Position numbers and translations under genes: made by a program
Assembly: GCA_902766875.1 (NCBI GenBank)
Contig: CACXFI010000089.1
Span: 1 to 9,494 of the forward strand
Direction of reading: 5' to 3'
DNA: 9,494 nt
From: an uncultured Erysipelotrichaceae bacterium
GTDB taxonomy: Bacteria; Bacillota_I; Bacilli_A; RF39; UBA660
In this document: one piece after another, positions 6,186 through 9,494 of the stretch
How the letters are laid out: each line of letters opens with the position of its first letter
Numbering within the stretch: the stretch's first letter is position 1
Notes under the pieces: generated by a model
Told to the model about the DNA's origin: nothing
The model's input: the letters and a program-made list of their open reading frames with translations, nothing else
The model's database searches: none

Positions 6186-7121
6186 TTAAATAAACTTACC
6201 AATAAACACAACAACAATAGATAATACTAAAAGAACTATTAATTCAATAGGAATATAACGACTATATTTATTTTCTAACTCTATTATTTCTTTTCTATTC
6301 TTAATATTATCAATATTCTTCCCAATAATTATTTCACTAGTTTCTAAAAATTTATCTATATCATCCTTATAAATACTCCTATTATTAGTTGTATCATAAC
6401 CAGCATATTTTTTTTCTGGAACTATAGTAGAATATAAACGATCCAACTTATTACCAAAAACAGTATTGCCTATCATTAATGCTAAAAATGAAACAGCTAC
6501 AGGAAACAGTATGTAAGTCATACCATAAATCTTTCTAACTTCAGGCACAAAAGCCAATAACAAACCAATAATCAAACTAGGTATTACACCTAAAGCAAAA
6601 CCAATTTTATTAGTAATTAAATTTTTCTTTTTTATAACTCTATCATATCTTTCAGGAGAACGAAGAATTTTTTCTTTTATTAATTGATAAACATCATCCA
6701 TTTTTTTATCGTCACTACTCAAATTAACATCAATATCCATCTTATATTCATATATATCCATATTTATATGCTGACTTATATATTTTTGATTGCGACCATT
6801 TTGTATAGAATATCTATAATTATATCTAACCCACATATTTTTTACTTCATGCAATCTAGTATTAAACAAAGTAATAAAAGAATTATAATTATCAACAGTT
6901 ATACTGGTATCATCATAAAAATCAAAAGTACACTTAATTTCTCCTTCAAAATTTTTTGTAGTCCATTGTTGATATTCCCACTCATATTTTTCATTTTCTA
7001 TTTTTTCTTGTCTACAAATTTTCTGATTTTCTTTTATTTCTTCTTCCATTTTTTGAAATATATCAGCTAAATCTTTATCAGATATTATTTTATTAGCAAC
7101 CTTAATAGTATCGTTATACAT
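6186..7121 (-). CDS. Membrane-anchored hypothetical protein, paralogous N-terminal domain
   Basis: 311 aa from ATG 7119-7121; GGAGGAG (7128-7134) lies 6 nt upstream, and an in-frame TTG at 7136 is part of that SD and rejected. Residues 15-50 are a charged helix, probably coiled coil. Residues about 43-155 form a soluble, strand-rich domain that resembles the whole product of the next upstream gene: KYEWEYQQW against QYKYEYRDY, and ITVDNYNSF against ITCNDYESF. Two adjoining membrane segments follow (about 172-192 and 201-222), then a soluble linker (223-288) and a third hydrophobic segment at the end (290-310). The family is not recognised. It sits 17 nt after the paralogous gene and 20 nt before the HGTG-motif gene, so the three are probably made together. 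Confidence 0.85.
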   Translation of the reverse strand: MYNDTIKVANKIISDKDLADIFQKMEEEIKENQKICRQEKIENEKYEWEYQQWTTKNFEGEIKCTFDFYDDTSITVDNYNSFITLFNTRLHEVKNMWVRYNYRYSIQNGRNQKYISQHINMDIYEYKMDIDVNLSSDDKKMDDVYQLIKEKILRSPERYDRVIKKKNLITNKIGFALGVIPSLIIGLLLAFVPEVRKIYGMTYILFPVAVSFLALMIGNTVFGNKLDRLYSTIVPEKKYAGYDTTNNRSIYKDDIDKFLETSEIIIGKNIDNIKNRKEIIELENKYSRYIPIELIVLLVLSIVVVFIGKFI

Positions 7122-7127
7122 AATTAA

Positions 7128-7134
7128 CTCCTCC
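7128..7134 (-). promoter_or_regulatory. Shine-Dalgarno GGAGGAG deciding the membrane-anchored protein start
   Basis: The SD lies between the TAA stop of the upstream gene (7139-7141) and ATG 7119-7121. An upstream TTG at 7134-7136 overlaps it and would add five residues without an SD of its own. Confidence 0.65.
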
Positions 7135-7138
7135 AAAC

Positions 7139-7678
7139 TTATTTATCTTGTTTGTTACAAAAAATACTATTAGCGACCGGAAATTTTTTTAATATTGAAT
7201 TAATCTGTTCCTCTATTTTATTCATACTAGGATCATCATGGTTAGATTTTCTTGCAAAGGTTATTTCATATGGTCTAAAAATAATTGAAAATGAATTTTC
7301 ATGATCCTCATACTTTTCAGACTTACCTCTTGAAAAATCTAAGCATAATTTAACATCAACACTATCAACTTGATTTAAATTACCATCATCAACAGCAGAA
7401 ACAAAAGATTCATAATCATTACAAGTTATATTATTATAAGACTTTTCCCTAATATAAACTTCTAATCCTTGTGCATAAGATTTTTTATACATATAATCTC
7501 TATATTCATATTTATATTGTTTATTTTTTTCTTCATCATCTTCTACCAATTTTGTAAATTGTTTATTAATTTTATCACAAAACTCTACCAAATATGAAAC
7601 GGCTTCAATTGTTGGAATAACATTTGAATAATCAAATTCATTATTAATTACCTTTTGTATTAAATTATCATCTACCAT
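7139..7678 (-). CDS. Soluble hypothetical protein, paralogue of the next gene's N-terminal domain
   Basis: 179 aa from ATG 7676-7678, with AAGGAG 7 nt upstream. An in-frame TTG start at 7741 would add 21 residues, but that stretch holds the promoter and the SD, so it is rejected. There is no signal or membrane segment. An N-terminal charged helical region (about 22-60, rich in Lys, Glu and Asp) leads into a strand-rich domain (about 65-165): LEVYIREKS, ITCNDYESF (84-92), SVDVKLCLDF (106-115), SFSIIFRPYEITFA (129-142). A C-terminal helix, IEEQINSILKKFP, matches IYQLIKEKIL-type sequence in the neighbour. The order of these elements parallels residues 20-155 of the membrane-anchored protein downstream. 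The family is not recognised. It is the first gene of the five-gene operon, with an extended -10 promoter directly upstream. Confidence 0.85.
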   Translation of the reverse strand: MVDDNLIQKVINNEFDYSNVIPTIEAVSYLVEFCDKINKQFTKLVEDDEEKNKQYKYEYRDYMYKKSYAQGLEVYIREKSYNNITCNDYESFVSAVDDGNLNQVDSVDVKLCLDFSRGKSEKYEDHENSFSIIFRPYEITFARKSNHDDPSMNKIEEQINSILKKFPVANSIFCNKQDK

Positions 7679-7699
7679 ATTATCACTCCTTACTATACA

Positions 7700-7708
7700 A
7701 GTATACCA
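7700..7708 (-). promoter_or_regulatory. Extended -10 promoter of the five-gene operon
   Basis: The minus strand reads TGGTATACT, an extended -10 with one mismatch to TATAAT. The start site would lie near 7693, just ahead of the SD. The -10 overlaps a palindrome, TATAC-AA-GTATA (7694-7705), a possible operator. No good -35 is seen. Confidence 0.5.
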
Positions 7709-7720
7709 TATTTTATTATA

Positions 7721-7735
7721 AATAAAGCCTTTATT
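7721..7735 (-). terminator. Weak candidate terminator after the zinc-ribbon gene
   Basis: A perfect inverted repeat with arms AATAAAG and CTTTATT around one central base, about 20 nt past the zinc-ribbon stop. What follows on the minus strand is AT-rich (TATAATAAAATAT) and not a true T run, so termination would be leaky at best. Confidence 0.3.
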
Positions 7736-7755
7736 AATCAAAAATTAAAATTTCT

Positions 7756-8016
7756 TTACACTTTACTATTCCACCTTTTTAAAGTAGGAAACAATTTAGT
7801 ACAATATTCTCTCATCTCTTCATTAGTCATACCAGCTTGTTCCCCATATTGAGAACACATTTCTATATATTCTTCCATAGTAACCTTATCTATAAATTCT
7901 CCATCTTTGTAGCAATATTTACAATAATCATAATTAATACTACCATCCTTATTCATTCCTAACTCTTTATTAGACATAATAGGCATTCCACAACTTTGAC
8001 ATATCTTATTTTCCAT
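7756..8016 (-). CDS. Putative zinc-ribbon domain protein
   Basis: 86 aa from ATG 8014-8016, with AGGAG (8025-8029) 8 nt upstream. A longer in-frame reading to 8085 would add a hydrophobic 23-residue stretch but runs through the promoter and SD, so it is rejected. Zinc ligands are Cys6 and Cys9 in CQSCGMP and Cys32 and Cys35 in YCKYCYKDGEF. The GMNKDGSINYDYC spacing and the following TMEEYIEMC helix match the small 'putative zinc ribbon' family (PF12674 as I recall it), found widely in Bacillota and Bacteroidota. The usual family length is about 80-90 aa, so it is full length. The biochemical role is unknown. It is transcribed from its own extended -10 promoter just behind the glutathione peroxidase terminator. 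Confidence 0.9.
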   Translation of the reverse strand: MENKICQSCGMPIMSNKELGMNKDGSINYDYCKYCYKDGEFIDKVTMEEYIEMCSQYGEQAGMTNEEMREYCTKLFPTLKRWNSKV

Positions 8017-8035
8017 AATATCAACTCCTATTAAA

Positions 8036-8044
8036 ATTATATCA
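8036..8044 (-). promoter_or_regulatory. Extended -10 promoter of the zinc-ribbon gene
   Basis: The minus strand reads TGATATAAT, a perfect extended -10. It lies between the terminator of the glutathione peroxidase gene and the SD, and the start site is expected near 8029, so the SD is at the very 5' end of the transcript. No clear -35 is seen. Confidence 0.55.
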
Positions 8045-8072
8045 TAATTTAATAATAACAAAATAATATTAT

Positions 8073-8101
8073 AAAAAAACTTCATTTAAAACGAAGTTTT
8101 T
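8073..8101 (-). terminator. Intrinsic terminator of the glutathione peroxidase gene
   Basis: The minus strand gives arms AAAAACTTC and GAAGTTTTT (9-bp stem, 9-nt loop) running into seven T residues. The upstream arm overlaps the TAA stop at 8100-8102. Confidence 0.8.
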
Positions 8102-8639
8102 AAATCAATTCCTTTACTTTTTCTTCCATATCTTCAGGCTTATATGTCGGAGAATATCTTCCAACAACATTACCCTCTCTATCTATTAAAAATTTAGTAA
8201 AATTCCACTTAATATCTTTTTTATCTTTAGCAGTCTTACTAATTTTTTCTACAGCCTTCATAGCCATTTTATTTTCCATACCATCTATAGTATCATCCGC
8301 TATAGCATCTTTTAAAAATGTATATAAAGGTATTTCGTTTTCTCCATTAACATCAACCTTACTAAACTGATCAAATGTAGTATCATATTTTAATGCACAA
8401 AACTCATGTATTTCATCATCTGTCCCTGGAGCTTGATTTCCAAATTGATTACATGGGAAATCTAATATTTCTAATCCCCTATCATGATATTCTTTATATA
8501 ATTTTTCTAATCCTTCATATTGAGGTGTAAAACCACAACCAGTAGCTGTATTAACTATTATTAAGACCTTACCCTTAAAATCATTTAAAGATACATCCTC
8601 ACCACTTCTATTCTTAACTTTATAATCATAAATAGACAT
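8100..8639 (-). CDS. Glutathione peroxidase family protein (BsaA-like, thiol peroxidase)
   Basis: 179 aa from ATG 8637-8639, with a strong SD (AAGGAAGGTGA) upstream. Signature blocks are all present: NTATGCGFTPQY (30-41) with the peroxidatic Cys35, FPCNQFGNQAPG (61-72) with Gln69, and KWNFTKFLID (144-153) with Trp145 and Asn146, completing the Cys-Gln-Trp-Asn active site. Length is usual for the bacterial family. Cys81 in EFCALKY occupies the place where thioredoxin-dependent members carry a resolving Cys, so it probably reduces H2O2 or lipid hydroperoxides at the expense of thioredoxin rather than glutathione (inference). The protein is cytoplasmic and the active site is a Cys, not selenocysteine. 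It has its own promoter in the gap behind the HD-domain gene and ends at a terminator; readthrough from the HD gene is possible since no terminator separates them. Confidence 0.95.
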   Translation of the reverse strand: MSIYDYKVKNRSGEDVSLNDFKGKVLIIVNTATGCGFTPQYEGLEKLYKEYHDRGLEILDFPCNQFGNQAPGTDDEIHEFCALKYDTTFDQFSKVDVNGENEIPLYTFLKDAIADDTIDGMENKMAMKAVEKISKTAKDKKDIKWNFTKFLIDREGNVVGRYSPTYKPEDMEEKVKELI

Positions 8640-8660
8640 ATAATCACCTTCCTTAAAAAA

Positions 8661-8669
8661 ATTATATCA
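8661..8669 (-). promoter_or_regulatory. Extended -10 promoter of the glutathione peroxidase gene
   Basis: The minus strand reads TGATATAAT, a perfect extended -10, in the 49-nt gap behind the HD-domain gene. The start site would lie near 8654, about 15 nt from the ATG, leaving room for the SD only. Confidence 0.55.
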
Positions 8670-8688
8670 TAAAAATTTTTACATTTTA

Positions 8689-9339
8689 CTATATATTTGT
8701 ATTATTCTTCTTTATATACGACAATGCTTTAACAAATACTGGATCTTTATCAAATTTTGCTTTATCCCATTCATACCAAATATCAAATGCTGTTTGAGCA
8801 CCATCCTCAATCATTTTATTTATTTTAGGACTTTTAAACACAACATTATTTTCTTGATCATCTAAACCATGTTGATATCCCATATCCTGATAAACTTTAG
8901 CCTGAATATCAGCTTCCATTTTATCACATAAATAAGCAAACTTTGATTCTTTCGTATTATGTTCATCAAATTCTATTAACAAATTAAATAATTCTTCTTT
9001 ACCACATAAATCCCCTAGAACATCGCTCATAGCTTTATGTTCCATAACAGCCTTTTCTTCTAATGTTATCTTATCAAATGGAGTTATATCACCAATTAAC
9101 ACTTCACCTATTTCATGAATAGTTAACATCTTTAATACCTTTTCCATATCCATATTTAATTTAAATTCAGAATTCAAACTAATCGCTAGTATACAAGTTC
9201 CATATACATGTTCTGCAATACTCTCTATTCTATCACTCTTAACATTCCAATGATTCTTATCCCAACCACTTCTAATCTTATATTTAAGTTTTGTAGCTAA
9301 AAGATAAAATCTCATAGCATTTCTTATTTGTCCTTCCAT
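8689..9339 (-). CDS. HD-domain phosphohydrolase (HD_3/YfbR-HDDC2-like)
   Basis: 216 aa from ATG 9337-9339, with AGGTGG (9345-9350) 5 nt upstream. An in-frame GTG at 9348 lies in the SD and is rejected. Metal-site motifs of an HD-type hydrolase are seen in order: IAEHVYG (41-47, His44), IHEIGEVLIGDITP (74-87, His75-Glu76) and CDKMEAD (128-134, Asp129). Relatives such as YfbR and HDDC2 are 5'-deoxynucleotidases that dephosphorylate dNMPs. In this protein the central 'HD' pair reads His-Glu; I recall HE in related Bacillota sequences, so it need not mean loss of activity. The C-terminal part (AKVYQDMGYQHG, FDIWYEWD) follows the same subfamily. The protein is soluble. It is first in its transcription unit and may cotranscribe with glutathione peroxidase. 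Confidence 0.9.
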   Translation of the reverse strand: MEGQIRNAMRFYLLATKLKYKIRSGWDKNHWNVKSDRIESIAEHVYGTCILAISLNSEFKLNMDMEKVLKMLTIHEIGEVLIGDITPFDKITLEEKAVMEHKAMSDVLGDLCGKEELFNLLIEFDEHNTKESKFAYLCDKMEADIQAKVYQDMGYQHGLDDQENNVVFKSPKINKMIEDGAQTAFDIWYEWDKAKFDKDPVFVKALSYIKKNNTNI

Positions 9340-9356
9340 AAAAACCACCTACAAAC

Positions 9357-9365
9357 ATTATACCA
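9357..9365 (-). promoter_or_regulatory. Extended -10 promoter of the HD-domain gene
   Basis: The minus strand reads TGGTATAAT, a perfect extended -10. The start site is expected near 9350, leaving a leader of about 11 nt that consists mostly of the SD. It is divergent from the plus-strand promoter about 50 bp away. Confidence 0.6.
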
Positions 9366-9412
9366 TATTCATATAAATAAATATATCATTAAAAAAGAGA
9401 ATTATTTTGAAG

Positions 9413-9421
9413 TGATATAAT
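9413..9421 (+). promoter_or_regulatory. Extended -10 promoter of the plus-strand gene at the right edge
   Basis: The plus strand reads TGATATAAT, a perfect extended -10 with no clear -35. The start site is expected near 9428. The leader to the ATG at 9491 is about 62 nt, much longer than the other leaders here, and contains a hairpin. Confidence 0.6.
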
Positions 9422-9424
9422 AAA

Positions 9425-9458
9425 AGTAGACAGATAAAAAAAGAACTGTTTACTTTTT
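9425..9458 (+). promoter_or_regulatory. Leader hairpin with T run, possible attenuator
   Basis: Arms AGTAGACAG (9425-9433) and CTGTTTACT (9446-9454) pair over 9 bp with one G-U wobble, around a 12-nt A-rich loop. The second arm runs directly into TTTTT (9454-9458). It lies at the predicted 5' end of the plus-strand transcript. It may be an attenuator, a 5'-stabilising hairpin, an operator, or a terminator for unseen minus-strand transcription. Confidence 0.4.
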
Positions 9459-9462
9459 AATT

Positions 9463-9471
9463 TGTTAAAAT
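9463..9471 (+). promoter_or_regulatory. Possible second extended -10 promoter, plus strand
   Basis: The sequence reads TGTTAAAAT, one mismatch from TGnTATAAT, downstream of the leader hairpin and 20 nt before the ATG. A transcript from here would bypass the hairpin. It could be chance in AT-rich DNA. Confidence 0.3.
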
Positions 9472-9490
9472 ATAGTTAGGAGGAATTGTA

Positions 9491-9494
9491 ATGA
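9491..9494 (+). CDS. Start of a plus-strand gene (only the first codon visible)
   Basis: ATG at 9491-9493 follows a perfect AGGAGG (9478-9483) with a 7-nt spacer and sits downstream of a clear promoter. Nothing can be said of the product. It is divergent from the HD-domain gene. Confidence 0.65.

Noticed and set aside
6684..7070. Plus-strand open reading frame of 128 codons
   Set aside because: It is wholly opposite the membrane-anchored gene, has a very skewed composition of Ile, Phe, Tyr and Ser, and has no SD. It is a shadow of AT-rich antisense sequence.
6186..7678. Classical toxin-antitoxin pair
   Set aside because: The two proteins look like paralogues of similar domain type, one with three membrane segments. 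No DNA-binding antitoxin or known toxin fold is recognisable.
9425..9490. T-box or other large leader riboswitch for the right-edge gene
   Set aside because: The leader is about 62 nt with one simple hairpin; no T-box sequence or multi-helix aptamer fits.

Overview
The window is very AT-rich DNA with short intergenic gaps, strong Shine-Dalgarno (SD) sites and many TGnTATAAT promoters, all typical of a low-GC Bacillota. Tryptophan is encoded by TGG, and TGA ends at least one gene (the membrane protein at 3594), so this is the standard bacterial code and not the Mollicutes code. A secreted NlpC/P60 hydrolase and a lipoprotein indicate a walled Gram-positive cell. The gene mix (zinc-ribbon protein, HD_3 protein, YoaP-tailed acetyltransferase, several hypotheticals) looks like an uncultured gut Bacilli or Clostridia lineage. 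That placement is inference from style only. No tRNA, rRNA, CRISPR array, IS element or phage hallmark gene was seen.

All complete genes lie on the minus strand. Read right to left: a divergent plus-strand gene begins only at 9491 and has its own promoter and a leader hairpin. Minus-strand transcription starts at about 9350 with an HD-domain phosphohydrolase (8689-9339), then a glutathione peroxidase (8100-8639) with its own promoter and an intrinsic terminator. A small zinc-ribbon protein (7756-8016) follows as a separate unit.

Next is a five-gene operon (7678 down to 4271) closed by a strong terminator at 4241-4265. It holds a soluble hypothetical protein (7139-7678), a membrane-anchored protein whose N-terminal domain looks paralogous to it (6186-7121), a protein with an ADP-ribosyltransferase-like HGTG motif (5407-6165), a GNAT acetyltransferase with a YoaP tail (4631-5374), and a rhodanese lipoprotein (4271-4621). 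The first three are the best candidate here for an undescribed system.

A second operon (4214 down to 2210) encodes a polytopic membrane protein, an ATP-grasp ligase and a conserved hypothetical resembling DUF7666-type proteins. Translation is tightly coupled, with the SD of the ATP-grasp gene overlapping the stop of the membrane gene. It is followed by a monocistronic NlpC/P60 hydrolase with Ig-like repeats, driven by a near-consensus -35/-10 promoter and closed by a terminator. Last is a second, unrelated ATP-grasp ligase (1-910, minus) that runs off the left edge.

Several genes have an in-frame upstream TTG, GTG or ATG lying in or before the SD. The starts given here are those correctly spaced from the SD.
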